The notes below the pieces were generated by a model. That model was given only the letters and a program-made list of their open reading frames with translations. It searched no databases and was not told where the DNA came from. Of a stretch of DNA of 64,000 nucleotides, positions 45,101 through 55,289 are shown piece after piece. Source of the stretch: Anodontia alba (Eukaryota; Mollusca; Bivalvia; Lucinida; Lucinidae). The stretch covers positions 13,336,295 to 13,400,294 of the forward strand of contig OZ024830.1 of assembly GCA_964016985.1 (NCBI GenBank). Direction: 5' to 3'. Both the position numbers and the translations under genes were made by a program. Positions within the stretch are counted from its first letter, which is position 1. Each line of letters starts with the position of its first letter.

Positions 45101-45510
45101 ATATACATAGCGTGTTGCCTACAGGAGAATATTTTGTAAGATACGGAATTATTGCTCAGATACCAATATGTGTAATGTGTTAGACTAATAAATACACTGA
45201 AACACATATTTTCCAACAATGTAAAAAGTATATAATGTTAAGAAACATCTTATTTTAAAAAAATCAAACAATTGGATCCAAAAGCAGACATAAATTATAC
45301 TTTATTAAAATTTGGGAATAATCAAAAAAGTATAGAAAACATAGATTTTACAAAAAGCAGTATTAATCTTTAAATATATATTGGATGTGTGGAAAACAAC
45401 GGAGAGACCAAATATAGAGGTATAATGTGATCTTGGATGTAAGTTGAAAGGTTTTAAATCTAAAACATTTTACAGTTATTTCTGGAATGTTGTGAGTTTG
45501 AATTCATATG
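42193..45510 (+). pseudogene. C2 ORF2: endonuclease and reverse transcriptase, broken
   Basis: It starts MVKLVSFNIAGLKTKQDRVS. A shift in an A run near 42338 separates the first 50 residues from NVQGIFYTNTDGGWTGTG. Endonuclease: CIQELHNFD, ILAGDFNYA and SDHKPL. RT: SPGDAGIKAEFYKK, FWRPISLLNIDYKILTKIL, VAMDNEKAFDRIEHN (A), VRQGCPLSMILYILCIEPL (B) and QHADDINSI (C). Stops at about 42743, 43197 and 43458 and T/A-run shifts near 43965, 44000 and 45060 break it. No RNase H domain. It is the best-preserved C copy. Confidence 0.88.
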
Positions 45511-46016
45511 ACTAAACACAAATTAAGTATATAGTTACCTCCCTTAGTAATTTAATGTAGAAAAACAATTTTAATACCCTTTACTTACTTCCCCTAATAT
45601 TGGGAATAGACAGGAGAAGTCTATAGACGCGTAGATTTCCAGCGAGTGTGGACTGTCCGTACAGCTGGAGACTGCGTGTTTTCGAATACTAAGATATACA
45701 GATCTATATCTATACTTATGGGAGGTACTATGTTATTTTAATTTCTTATTCTTGTTTTTCCTTTCACCCAATTAGAAAAATGGGTAAACATGTCTAAAAA
45801 TAGATATAAATTAGTATTTGGAAATGTTTCTGAGTTAGACGCTGGCAGGGAATACAATGAAGACGGGGAATGAGGATTGCCTCGCTTCCCTGACCTGTTG
45901 ATTTCCCTGCTAGTATGTCTTAAGAAACTAAGTATATCCTAAAAAAAGGTTATATATTATATTTAGGTAATATTGAGTTAATTTATACTAAAGAAAGTTT
46001 TGAAGAGATCCCTAAG

Positions 46017-46480
46017 TTTGACCAAATAGTCTCGTAAGGGTAATATACCATAAATAGGTCTGAATATAATTGTTGTTTTTTTTTTGGCCATATGTATTTG
46101 ATTAAAAATTTTGTTCCATTTTATAGTTGGGATTTTATATTCCATTTTTGATATTATTTTGATATTATTCTAAGATATGCGAACAAATATGTTTTGTGTT
46201 CATTTCCCATATCTTTTTTTTTCTCCTTTATATTTTAATATTATTTCCTTTTAAGGGTTTCAGGTATGTCTATGGTGTGAACATACTTGTTGCTACCTAA
46301 CGAGGGATAAATATCTTTTAATCTTAATCCAAACCAATATACATTTTATGAGACAAAATTTTACATTTACCTAGAAATAGAAACACCTAAAAGAAAACGT
46401 GTACATATATTCTGGGTTTTCTGATCGGAGAGAATTTTTCATACTTCGTACGTGAGGAAAGGCAATGTAACCGAATTGAT
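46017..46480. other. No gene seen; between C2 and the H2A promoter
   Basis: AT-rich with T runs (46075-46086). It holds no recognised protein. The sequence starts abruptly where C2 stops. Confidence 0.5.
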
Positions 46481-46489
46481 TATGAAAGG

Positions 46490-46600
46490 TTCATTCTCAT
46501 TGGCCAATTTATTTTGTTTCGATGGCTCTCGTTGTATTGTTGCTGTAAGTAGTTCAATCCTGTTCTGAGGTATAAAAGGAAAGCTCGCCTGCCTCGCCTT
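46490..46600 (+). promoter_or_regulatory. H2A promoter: CCAAT boxes and TATA box
   Basis: ATTGG at 46498-46502 and CCAAT at 46504-46508 are followed by TATAAAA at 46571-46577, 62 bases before the start codon. This is the usual layout of replication-dependent histone promoters. Confidence 0.75.
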
Positions 46601-46638
46601 CATATACGTTCAACACAAAGAACTGTCTAACTGTCATC

Positions 46639-47019
46639 ATGTCTGATCGTGGAAAGGGAGGAAAAAATAAGCGAAAGGCCAAGAGCCGTTCGTCTAGGGC
46701 TGGATTTCAGTTCTCAGTAGGAAGATTCCACCGTCTTCTGAGGAAAGGCAACTATGCCGAGCGAGTAGGAGCAGGTGCACCCGTTTACCTGGCTGCCGTT
46801 TTGGAGTACTTAGCCGCTGAATTTCTCGAGTCGGCAGGCAATGCTGCTAGAGATAACAAGAAGACAAGAATCATCCCGCGTCACTTACAACTGGCTATCC
46901 GTAACGACGAGGAATTGAACAAGCTTCTGTCTGGAGTGACCATCGCACAAGGTGGTGTCCTGCCTAACATCCAGGCTGTCCTTCTGCCAAAGAAGAGCTC
47001 CAAAGCAGCTGCCAAGTAA
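46639..47019 (+). CDS. H2A: Histone H2A, intact but divergent
   Basis: This 126-residue frame starts [20 protein letters not shown] and ends [13 protein letters not shown]2A pairs with H2B in the nucleosome core. Most of the fold is exact, including [20 protein letters not shown] and the acidic-patch residues (Glu of AVLEYLAAE, Glu of FLES, Asp-Glu-Glu of NDEEL). Unusual changes are KNKRKAKS for [18 protein letters not shown] for LQFPVGRIHR and EFLESAGN for EVLELAGN. Promoter boxes precede it and a histone stem-loop follows at 47053. It may be a variant or a copy starting to decay. No introns, as usual. Confidence 0.93.
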   Translation: MSDRGKGGKNKRKAKSRSSRAGFQFSVGRFHRLLRKGNYAERVGAGAPVYLAAVLEYLAAEFLESAGNAARDNKKTRIIPRHLQLAIRNDEELNKLLSGVTIAQGGVLPNIQAVLLPKKSSKAAAK

Positions 47020-47052
47020 GACATTTTCTCGCTTACTTGAAACAAGCAAAAC

Positions 47053-47068
47053 GGCCCTTTTTAGGGCC
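47053..47068 (+). terminator. Histone 3' stem-loop (after H2A)
   Basis: GGCCCTTTTTAGGGCC is the canonical stem-loop, preceded by AAAAC and followed by ACACAAA, 33 bases after the stop. Confidence 0.95.
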
Positions 47069-48015
47069 ACACAAATCGTCCCGTTTGGGTATCCAGTTGA
47101 TTGTTTTGGTTTGTTGGTTTAAAGAAACGCTGCTAGCCAAATCCTTAAGTTCTAATCCTGACTCGATACATCATGATTAACTTAAAAGCTGGCTGGCTGG
47201 TCGGTTCGTCCGTCCGTACCTACCTACCTACCTACCTAATTTCTCAGATTGACCTTACCTGAGCTTCTGATTGTGTAACCCTAGACTCACTTACTGTCCT
47301 TTGCACATCACTCGGAAAGACGTTTTTGCGTGCTTGGCGTTTCAATGAAAATAATTTGTTCTGGTTGGTCTCGCCTATCCAATTTTAATTTCTATGGTGA
47401 TGGTGATTATTTATTTTTATTTTTTTTTTTTTATTTTTTTTTTTTATAGGGGATTTTTTTTAGCTTTTCTTTGCTGTTTGCTGAGTTCGATTTACTAGTG
47501 TTTCACAATATTATTGTATCATTGTGGAAATTTCAGAAAATATTAGTATGACGTTTAGACGCGTGCGTGCGTGCGTGCGTTCGTTCGTTAGTTAGAATTT
47601 CTTTGGCCTAAAGATTGAGTTTACAATGTATAGAAGAAAGATATTGCTAGTCAGTTCGTGTTTGTCGTTGTACTTGTGTAGTATGAAATTTGTAGAAGTT
47701 GTAGGTTTTTACATGAAGTGTTTGATAGGTACTGACAGATATCTGATCGGAAGAAGGTATATTTTGTGAAAGTCTCCTTGTTGATAATGAAATTTCCATT
47801 GATTCAGATCACAGAACGTTTTTGTTGACAAAATCTATGTTATTCATGTAAAATATGTTGCAGTGACAGTTTTCCGCCTGTAATATTTCGAACAGGGAGC
47901 AGGAACATTATGTTTCTTTCTTAAAACATACGGACAGATATTCATAGTATAAAACAATAGTGTTCTTATTGTTGTTCATGCGATGTTATGGCAGTTTGGT
48001 TTCTTTTTCTTATCA
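47069..48015. other. H2A-H1 spacer with microsatellites
   Basis: It holds CCTA repeats at 47217-47238, a T-rich run at 47408-47451 and GTGC/GTTC repeats at 47563-47588. No gene is seen. Confidence 0.6.
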
Positions 48016-48020
48016 CAAAG

Positions 48021-48027
48021 AAACACA
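48021..48027 (+). promoter_or_regulatory. H1 box (AAACACA)
   Basis: AAACACA, the element specific to histone H1 promoters, lies 142 bases before the H1 start codon. Confidence 0.6.
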
Positions 48028-48168
48028 GAAATTTTCGCTCGCAGTACATCGTGTACGGGTTTGCTTTGATGCTTTCCCTCAGGGACGCGTTCGTCGATGT
48101 ATTTAGTGGGTCAGCTTTGTCAGACCATTTTTCTGTTTCACGTAAACCGTAAAGTCAAGTCTACAACT

Positions 48169-48543
48169 ATGGCAGATACAGCAGTAGCACCGGCAGCAAC
48201 GCCAAAAGCAGCGAATAAGAAGGCCGCAGCAAAGCCGAAAAAGCCTGCAGCACATCCAAAGTACAGTGAGATGATCCAAGCTGCAGTGAGTCGCCTGAAA
48301 GAAAGGGGAGGTTCATCAAGACAAGCCATTCTGAAGTACATCTGTGCTGACTACAACTGCTTTTATTGGGCATCGCAGTTTTTACACAGGGTAACCTACA
48401 ATATCCAAAGAAGATTTCTACCCTTACTAGGGAAGAAGACAAAGATAAATAAGAACAAGGAGACGAAGAAGAAGAAGAAGAAGATAAAGCTATATTTACA
48501 CAAGCTGAAACTGTCTCAGTGGACGCGGAAAAGCGTATATTGA
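48169..48543 (+). pseudogene. H1: Histone H1, 5' fragment fused to foreign sequence
   Basis: It starts [20 protein letters not shown]. Residues 1-64 are a clear H1: an Ala/Lys/Pro-rich N-tail and the first part of the winged-helix domain ([36 protein letters not shown]). After Cys-64, where the domain should go on with the rest of its third helix and wing, the frame enters unrelated sequence ending in a Lys run ([20 protein letters not shown]) and stops at 48543. No histone stem-loop is seen after it. So it is a truncated linker-histone gene; the Lys-rich end is probably fortuitous. Confidence 0.8.
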
Positions 48544-48804
48544 ATATAGAATTAGATAACGTAATAATGACGTACGTAACCATTATCTAAAAGTGAATTT
48601 CAGCTAGAAGATAATCGTATTTATCTTAAGTACTGGGACGCCTTAACTCCTTACCATACTTGTCCATCAATTTGAAAAAACCGTCCATTTCACTATTGTT
48701 GACGTGACTAAAAAAAAGTGCGTTCTGTGGCGTCTGATCTGTGTCTAACTGTTTGTTCAGGCATGTCTGTCCTTATATTTAAGGTTATTACGGTATATGC
48801 CTAT
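48544..48804. other. No gene; half of a palindromic repeat at 48716-48755
   Basis: GTTCTGTGGCGTCTGATCTG resembles the middle and right side of the hairpin element at 49641-49699. The rest is unremarkable. Confidence 0.4.
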
Positions 48805-49079
48805 CATTACGAAAACACGCCTATTCAAATATAAAGAAACTTTTAAAAACTGAAAATTTTCAGATAAAAAAAAATCTGATATTTTTTCATATTTCTGTTC
48901 AAAACATAGATTGTGGGTACTCGTTAGAATCGCCTCGCCGAGGCGGTTCTAACGAGTACCCACAATCTATGTTTTGAGCAGAAATAAGAAAAATTATGTG
49001 TACCCCTGTAAACCCCAATTTTACTATATAAAAGTGGGGTTTAAGGGGGTCAAATTATCATAGGTATGTTTTCGTGATG
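48805..49079. mobile_element. M1: palindromic ~275-bp element
   Basis: The ends CATTACGAAAACACGCCTAT and (reversed) CATCACGAAAACATACCTAT are inverted repeats. In the centre is a long palindrome with GATTGTGGGTACTCGTTAGA and its complement around CCTCGCCGAGG. Internal hairpins are GAAAATTTTC and CCCCAATTTTACTATATAAAAGTGGGG-like blocks. Five more copies lie in the window. No coding capacity; a MITE-like element. Confidence 0.85.
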
Positions 49080-49402
49080 TGGACCTGTCTCTAGCACAAA
49101 GATCGATTCTAGTACAAATCAGATGTGGAACGGGAACGTTTGAAGGTCAGGCAGAAGCTGAAAGACTGGGTAGGTTTTGTGATACAAACGCTGATAAATC
49201 AGAAATCCATTTCATCGTCCAGTGTCTACTTTACACAGATCACAGAAATATTCTCTGTCATATTAAAACAATCTATCCTGATTTTAGAAACATGGATTAA
49301 ACGTCAGATGTGTATATTGATGACTGGTAAGCATTTTATACGAAAGACTATTCGTAATCTATATAATTCATACACACTAAGAAACACAGTTCTATACCGT
49401 TA
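49080..49402 (+). pseudogene. LINE ORF2 3'-terminal fragment
   Basis: DLSLAQRSILVQIRCGTGTF, then EIHFIVQCLLYTDHR, then (other frame) RKTIRNLYNSYTLRNTVLYR. This is the common C-terminal end of mollusc CR1/other LINE RTs, with the Cys/His-containing HFxxxCxLY motif. One frameshift near 49300. It abuts M1. Confidence 0.6.
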
Positions 49403-49560
49403 AGAACTACTTTCTTAAGGTTTCACTTTATATCCATCTAAACAAGTAGGGCTAATTACTGCTATAACTCGCTATATTGGTCTCTACTGGTTATACGTTA
49501 TGTTTATTTTTCTTCCGTCACATAAGCCTACATGGCTGGGTGTACACTTTGTATCACGTG

Positions 49561-49590
49561 ATCTATCTATCTATCTATCTATCAACCTAT
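49561..49590. repeat. CTAT microsatellite
   Basis: Five CTAT units plus imperfect ones. Confidence 0.85.
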
Positions 49591-49640
49591 CTATGACATA
49601 CCGTAAACACCATAAATATTGAGACAGCCAGGCTTGAGAA

Positions 49641-49699
49641 AACAGTGTAGACCCAGATTAGACGCCACAGAACGCGGCGTCTGATCAGTCTACACTGTT
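49641..49699. repeat. Short foldback element
   Basis: AACAGTGTAGAC at 49641-49652 pairs with GTCTACACTGTT at 49688-49699. An inner stem AGACGCC/GGCGTCT pairs as well. It is a small MITE-like palindrome. Confidence 0.75.
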
Positions 49700-49766
49700 T
49701 GCCACTCATCCAGTACTTTTAAGCATATCAATAGGTAGTATTAAAAATAGAGTTTGTTTGTGGTTG

Positions 49767-49966
49767 TTGTTGTTTTTTTTTTTTTTTTTTTTTTTTTTTT
49801 CAAATTATAAACACGTATAGGAAGAAGTTTAGGTGTCCCAATACTTGAATACGGTAAACACGGTATATAGCGTCATGATCTAACAGTATAAGGATTGAAG
49901 CTTATATTTAGTCATTTCCTGGTTCCTGTAAGTTAACAGTCCAAAATGCAAAGAGCATGTACAAAT

Positions 49967-50029
<63 letters not shown>
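49767..50029. repeat. Poly(T) run and GT microsatellite
   Basis: T run at about 49767-49800; (GT)n, about 29 units, at 49971-50028. Confidence 0.9.
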
Positions 50030-50030
<1 letters not shown>

Positions 50031-50640
50031 TGGGTGGGTACGTGTGTGTGCGAGTTTCCTGCTTGGACATGTTTGTTTTGGGGTTGTTTGCCTGCTTTGA
50101 TACCAATGATGGTCAAAATATATAATTCAGTCAATCTGCAGTAGATATCAGCAATATTATATTTTGGGTGGTTGTTTTGAATATGAAAAAGAAAGTCATC
50201 GGGGTTGGAGAGGGGGAGTATAGTTTACCCTTACGCCTGTCGTGACCTCTTATAAGATTTATGTCAGTGTCTTTGAAAAAGCGTAGATGAATTACAAGTA
50301 ACAAAACATGACCTACCAATTTGCTGCTTGCTTTGAAGATTTTAGAGGGGCAGCTGTCAGGCAGGTGTCATGTATTGACTAATTGAACTTTAAATAAAAA
50401 AACAAAACTATGGGCTGTAGGAAATTCGCAAAAAAAAAAAAAAAAAAAATGTATAAAACATTTAGGGACAATATCAATGGTAGTCTGAAGCGAACGCGTT
50501 AGTAGTGGTGACAAGCTCTAGCCAAAGGAATTGCAAAATGTCATTTTTCATTGACCGAGGCAAAGTCGGTCAAATTTTTACTTTGTCTATTTTCTAGTGG
50601 CATTCTTTTGCTCAACAAATGAGCTGCTACGACAGAAAAC
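50030..50640. other. No gene seen
   Basis: The stretch includes a poly(A) run at 50430-50448 and no recognisable coding sequence. Confidence 0.5.
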
Positions 50641-50649
50641 ATAACTTCG

Positions 50650-51100
50650 GACAGGTGCGTCCAGCGAAGACTCGCGTACAATAAGAAAACAAACCTATTC
50701 AAATATACTGAAAATTTTATCACCAAAAAAATGAAAATTTTCAGATAAAAACTGATATTTTTCATATTTCTGCTCAAAACACAGACTGTGGTACTCGCCT
50801 CGGCGAGGCGGTTCTACCGAGTACCCTCAGTCTATGCTTTTGAGCAGAAATAAGAAAAATAATGTGTACCCTGTTAACCCCAATTTTACTATATAAAAGT
50901 CGGGCTTAAGGGGGTCAACATTATATAGGTATGTTTACGTGATGGTCTGATCAGAACCTTTACTGTGCGCATTTTGGATAGACAAGGACGCATTTTTTTC
51001 ATGCGAACAATTAATATTGTTATCTGACTGCACGAATGCGCAGAATGATTAGTTTTAGATGGGTGCACATGTCAGAAGGTACGTGTCTTACGGCTCAGTT
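50650..51100. mobile_element. G1: short repeat split by M2
   Basis: The left part GTGCGTCCAGCGAAGACTC (about 50655-50673) and the right part GTCTGATCAGAAC...GGTACGTGTCTTACGG (50945-51096) match the parts of G3 at 61999-62190. M2 lies between them. Confidence 0.65.
50678..50944. mobile_element. M2: palindromic element inside G1
   Basis: Same build as M1. The central palindrome is shortened on the left arm: TGTGGTACTCGCCTCGGCGAGG against CGGTTCTACCGAGTACCC. Confidence 0.8.
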
Positions 51101-51195
51101 TAATCCCTTGGTTATCCTAGAAAGAAATGAAGTCATGGGATATATTGCTTCAAGATCTTTCTCCTCCGTTATGTTAAAGATTGTTTTAAGTATCA

Positions 51196-51543
51196 ACAAC
51201 TGGCACAGTGGCTCAACTGGAAGAGCGCCCGCTTTGTGACGGACAGTTCGTGAGTTCGGTCCCTAGCCGACTCACACTAAAGGCTGTAAAATGGTATTAG
51301 CTGGTCTTTCGCTTGGCGCTCAGCATTAAGAAAATAGAGCTAGGAATCAGAACGGGCCGGCCAAATATCAGTATCAGTATAAAATGACTGAGTGGAATAT
51401 AATGTCATGTGCCTGGGACGTGATATTTTAATGAGGCAGCACTCTAAAAGTGAGTATACTGATCCCGGTCACATCCGGACACCGATTCAATAGGACTGAA
51501 CGAATGTTAAAAGCGACTAAAAACCCGAATAAAACAAATCAGG
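51196..51543 (+). mobile_element. tRNA-derived SINE (bivalve type)
   Basis: The head is GTGGCTCAACTGGAAGAGCG (A box) and GTGAGTTCGGTCCC (B box). The body CTTTCGCTTGGCGCTCAGCA, TGAGGCAGCACTCTAAA and the tail TTAAAAGCGACTAAAAACCC are the conserved parts of widespread bivalve SINEs with a Meta-type domain. The copy is diverged and has a short A-rich end. Confidence 0.82.
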
Positions 51544-51660
51544 TATCAACAGTGAGGAGAACAGCTTACTACCAGACTGAACAGCGTCGATTTTAACACC
51601 GTCTGTGTTACAGTCGACGCTGTTTGGTCTGGCAGTAAGCGTTCTGCCTCGCTGTTGATA
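51544..51660. mobile_element. 117-bp foldback element after the SINE
   Basis: 51544-51590 and 51613-51660 are inverted repeats (TATCAACAGTGAGGAGAACA... and its complement) with a 22-base loop and about 80% match. Confidence 0.8.
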
Positions 51661-51769
51661 CTTAATTTGTAGTTCTTGAAACATTGAACAGCTGACCCGC
51701 AACCTGAGGAAATGTCGGGTGGTCAGCGATTAATCTGATCGTCTTTGTCGTATGATATGTACTGTTCTA

Positions 51770-53046
51770 CGAGGGACATTTTATTAAGTAGTGGCAACAG
51801 CTGCGCGCTATGAAAATACGGCTTACCTTTGCAGTAATGACTAGTTGAGCCCTTCAAAGTACTCTCCATTGACCTGGACACATTTTTCTAGACGGGAAAT
51901 TCATTCGAAAAAAAGCATTTCTGAATTGTTCTTTGGGGATACTGTTTATACACTGGTACAGCGCACTGCCCACAGCACTGCGTGTCTCAAATTTACGTCC
52001 TCGTGGGCAAGAGTTGATATATGGGTTAAGCCAGAAATCACAGGGAGAGTGGTCAGGGCTGTAGGTGGGTGTGGCAAGACCTTAATATGAAATTCCTCCA
52101 AATAATACTTCACCACTGCGGAACGGTGAGCGGGTGCATTATCATGGAGTCATTTGATCCCTCGGACCCCGGCTGGGCGTTATGCCTGAAAATGGTAAAC
52201 AACGGCAGAAAGAACAGTCACGGTAAAAAGTTCCTGTTACAATAAAGTTTTCTGGCACAGAAACACGAGCCACAATTCAATCACTGTCAAAGAACAGGGC
52301 GTATATTACCCTTCTGACACTCCTTCTTCGACGAGCTACCACGGGGCGTTCATTGTTTTCACCTAGCCACATCTTGTTGTTCAACTTATTGTCAGGCTCA
52401 AAAAAAATAGTGTCAAGTTTCATCATCAGTTACAACTTCCCTAAAGTGGCGGGAGTCCCGGTTCTTGAATCTAGATAGCAAAACAGAGGCCCTTTCCACA
52501 CGATCTTCCGTTGCTTCTTTCAGGATAGTAAAGACATATAACGAACTCAAGCCCGATAAATCACTTATCTCTTCCATCGTATATCGTGAATTTTGCTGAA
52601 TAATAGATTGGACAGTGGTAATATCATTTTCAGAGGTGGCCGAAACTGGTCTACCCGGACGGGCCTCGACTTTAACACTAGATCTACCCTCTTTAAAATA
52701 AGATACCTATCTGGCAACTGTTCTATATGGAAGAGTATTCTCTCCGTACACTGTGTCCAATTCAGACTTAATTTCTGAAGCGCTTTTACCCAGCAATCCG
52801 CGAATTTCGCAATACGCTCTTTGCTCTTCTCTAAAGTCACCCTGATTTTCGTCCATTTTTCTACCAGAATAAATTACCATGTACTTTTCAAATACGTGTA
52901 TTTTCAATTTGGCAATCAATAATCGTGCAAAAATCATACAACCGTGATGGCAAAGCTTTACCTTCTCCAATGATATATAACACATGTATATGCACGAGCT
53001 AACCGGGATATTATCAGGCTGTTGCCACTAGTTAAAATGGCCCTTG
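51770..53046 (-). mobile_element. Mariner-like transposon 1, flanked by TA
   Basis: The ends CGAGGGACATTTTATTAAGT and (reversed) CAAGGGCCATTTTAACTAGT, each followed by GGCAACAGC, are the terminal inverted repeats. TA duplications lie at 51768-51769 and 53047-53048. It encodes a broken transposase on the minus strand. Confidence 0.88.
51841..52856 (-). pseudogene. Mariner transposase 1, broken
   Basis: It starts MDENQGDFREEQRAYCEIRG with the helix-turn-helix block LLGKSASEIKSELDTVYGEN and LPYRTVAR. The middle (catalytic Asp 1) is unreadable through stops. HDNAPAHRSAVVKYYLEEF (Asp 2) is recognisable; the third motif (normally YSPDLxPCDF) is scrambled by a shift. It ends GEYFEGLN. A working enzyme would cut and paste the element at TA sites. 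Confidence 0.8.
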
Positions 53047-53048
53047 TA

Positions 53049-54368
53049 CGAGGGTCGTGCAAAAAGTTCTGTCACTAATAGGCTTCCTCAGTTTTATCCC
53101 AGGTATAGTTTAAAATGTTTCAATGCACTTGAATGGTGTGTTGAATAGCTAACGATATCCCTTTATTTCGTGCAAACTGCTTTTCAATTGACCGAGTTAT
53201 TTCAAATTGCAGCCATATACACTGACCAATTTACTTGTTACACTGGAACGTGGACCAGAAGACTGAAATTGTAGCTATATTAAATACCGCAGTAGGCTTA
53301 ATATAGATTCAAAGCAGATATTTAATGAATTGCGTGGTATATGTGGACCTCAGACCATTTCAATGCGCATAGTTTTTAGGTGGGTTAAAACTGGGAAATT
53401 TTCTGTTGAAGATGATACCCGTCCTGGAAGGCCTAAAACCTCTGTTACCAAGGCTAACATCGCTGCTGTAAAGATTGTGGTCGAACAGGATGCGCGACTG
53501 TCTGTCAAAGATATAGCTAGTTGTACTGGCATATCAGAAGGCAGTGTGCAAACAATTCTGAAAAAGCGTTTGGACCTGAGAAAGGTTTGCGCTAGGTGGG
53601 TACCTCATTTGCTCACCGAGGAACAAAAGACAATGCCTTAAATGTGCCCAGCAATTTTTGAATATATACAAAGGCTGTAATAGTCGGATTATTTCTAACT
53701 TGCTAACAGGTGATGAAACCTGGGTGCACAGGTTTGAGCCACAAAGAAGGGCTGATAATAAGCAATGGAAGCGAAAAGATAAAAAACGCCCATGTACTGC
53801 CAAGAGAACCAGAAGTTCGAAAAAGATGTTGTACGCAATTTTTTTTATTCAAGTGGGCCAGTCGTTCAAGTGCCTTGTCCATCTGATCATACAGTCACTG
53901 GCCGATTCTACAAGATTTCTGTACTGAAGAAAGTGAAAAAGTTTTACAATAAGAAACGACCAAGCAAAGGATGGTCAGGTGTCCACCTTTTACATGACAA
54001 CGCCTCATCTCGTAACTGTGAGGTTGTTAAGTCTTTTTTTTTGGCTTCTGAAAAGGTGAAAGTTTTAAACCATCCACCATATTCACCTGACCTGAGTCCG
54101 TGTGACTTCTTTTAATTTCCAAGGCTTAAGAAAATGCTCGATGGAAATAAGTATACGTCTAGAAGTTCTCTTGGCAGCGTTATTTATCAGTGTCTCCAAC
54201 AGATACCAAAAGAAGACTATTTATCTGCTTTTCGCGACTGGGTAAAAATGTTACAGAGTGTTTCAGTAAAGGGGAAATACTTTGAAGGTTTGTAATAAAA
54301 ATATGTTTAATAAAACGTAGCACTGAAGTAATCCGAACCCAGTGACAAAACTGTTTGCAGGACCGTCG
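53049..54368 (+). mobile_element. Mariner-like transposon 2, abutting transposon 1
   Basis: The ends CGAGGGTCGTGCAAAAAGTT and (reversed) CGACGGTCCTGCAAACAGTT, both with TGTCACT further in, are the terminal repeats. TA lies at 53047-53048 (shared with transposon 1) and at 54369-54370. The element is from another mariner lineage than transposon 1, judging by its protein and ends. Confidence 0.88.
53200..54295 (+). pseudogene. Mariner transposase 2, broken
   Basis: The first clear frame is FRWVKTGKFSVEDDTRPGRP, then KDIASCTGISEGSVQTILKK (second helix-turn-helix). LLTGDETWVHRFEP carries Asp 1, LLHDNASSRNCEVVKSFF Asp 2 and PPYSPDLSPCDFF Asp 3. The Asp 2 to Asp 3 spacing is 35 residues as read (34 is usual for mariner), but a T run in between may have changed. 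A stop follows DFF; frameshifts are near 53640 and 53845. It ends VKGKYFEGL. Confidence 0.85.
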
Positions 54369-54399
54369 TATTTACACGAAAATATTGTACAGAATGTCT

Positions 54400-54920
54400 A
54401 AATTATTCTTAGTGATACATACAAAATGTAGAAATGTAGAATTTTCTATAGTTTGCGTTGACGCTAACGCAAAATGCGAACACTTTACATTTTGCGTTAC
54501 CCCGCAACGCATATTGCAGAAATTAACTTTGTCAACATTTAGCGTCGATATGGTCAATAACAACGCAAAAGGCGGAACTGAAGAGAAATTTTCTATTAGT
54601 ATATGCAGATGCAGTTTGTCCCCCTATCTGGGTGATGCATTGCTTTTTGTTACTGTCGTCCGTATAAGGCACTGTACCGTGAACTACCCCGACCGTCACT
54701 TCATGGCACAAAAATAAATTTTATAAAGATGATCGAACACAAAGTCATTTAGTGCGTATAGTCGATTTTAAACATAACTAGCCTACCTATCAACGCAAAA
54801 TATAGAACTTTCTACATTTAACGTGGACGCAAACACAAACTTTAGAAAAGGGCATGTTGCAACGTAGTCGGTTTGTGCCCACGATGGATCTAGATGAAAC
54901 ATTGGGAAGTTAGCTAAACA
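54400..54920. repeat. Diffuse repeats of GCAAAATGTAGAAA and its complement
   Basis: Blocks ACGCAAAATG, TTTCTACATTT and GCGTTGACGC recur in both orientations at about 54424-54560 and 54790-54840. Similar blocks return at 55770-55880. They can form hairpins. No gene is seen in this stretch. Confidence 0.5.
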
Positions 54921-55280
54921 CATGCCAGTTTATATGAGCACTGCTTAAAACTAACGACGTCATAGACAGTCACGTGACGTCTGTTTAATCCAAGTGGTTA
55001 GTTAAACAAATATGTTGAGTTTCTAATGAAATTCGGTAATTGGACCACACCAACGGCACATTTAGCTGTATGTCTGAGCAAAATATACACTGCACTGCAC
55101 GGCTAATGTGTTTGGCCTCTTGTCGCCATTATCTCTGCACAGAGGGAATAAATAGATTTCCAGGCGTATTCCGTTTGCATCAGCATTAACATTGGCGTAA
55201 TACTCACGTTTAAGACAAGTTTCTTCTGAACAAGGTGAGAAATTCTTTCCAAACAGATGTATGTACATACCTTTGATTGC
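54921..55280. other. No gene seen
   Basis: No recognised protein, RNA or repeat. Confidence 0.45.
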
Positions 55281-55289
55281 TGACTGAGT

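Larger units (their letters stand above)
40538..46016 (+). mobile_element. C2: Tx1/L1-like LINE, nearly complete, 3' UTR cut at 46016
   Basis: It starts right after the C3 tail and has ORF1 (40540-42017), ORF2 (42193 to about 45510) and a 3' UTR identical to C3 up to GAGATCCCTAAG, then unrelated sequence. So it lacks the last ~570 bases of the 3' UTR. It is broken by stops in ORF2 and an inverted duplication in ORF1. Confidence 0.85.

Noticed and set aside
48440..48543. Genuine H1 C-terminal tail (Lys-rich)
   Set aside because: The sequence between 48360 and 48440 is not H1-like, and the Lys runs come from AAG/AAA microsatellite-like DNA.
49880..50134. His/Thr-rich minus-strand frame
   Set aside because: It is a translation of the GT microsatellite.
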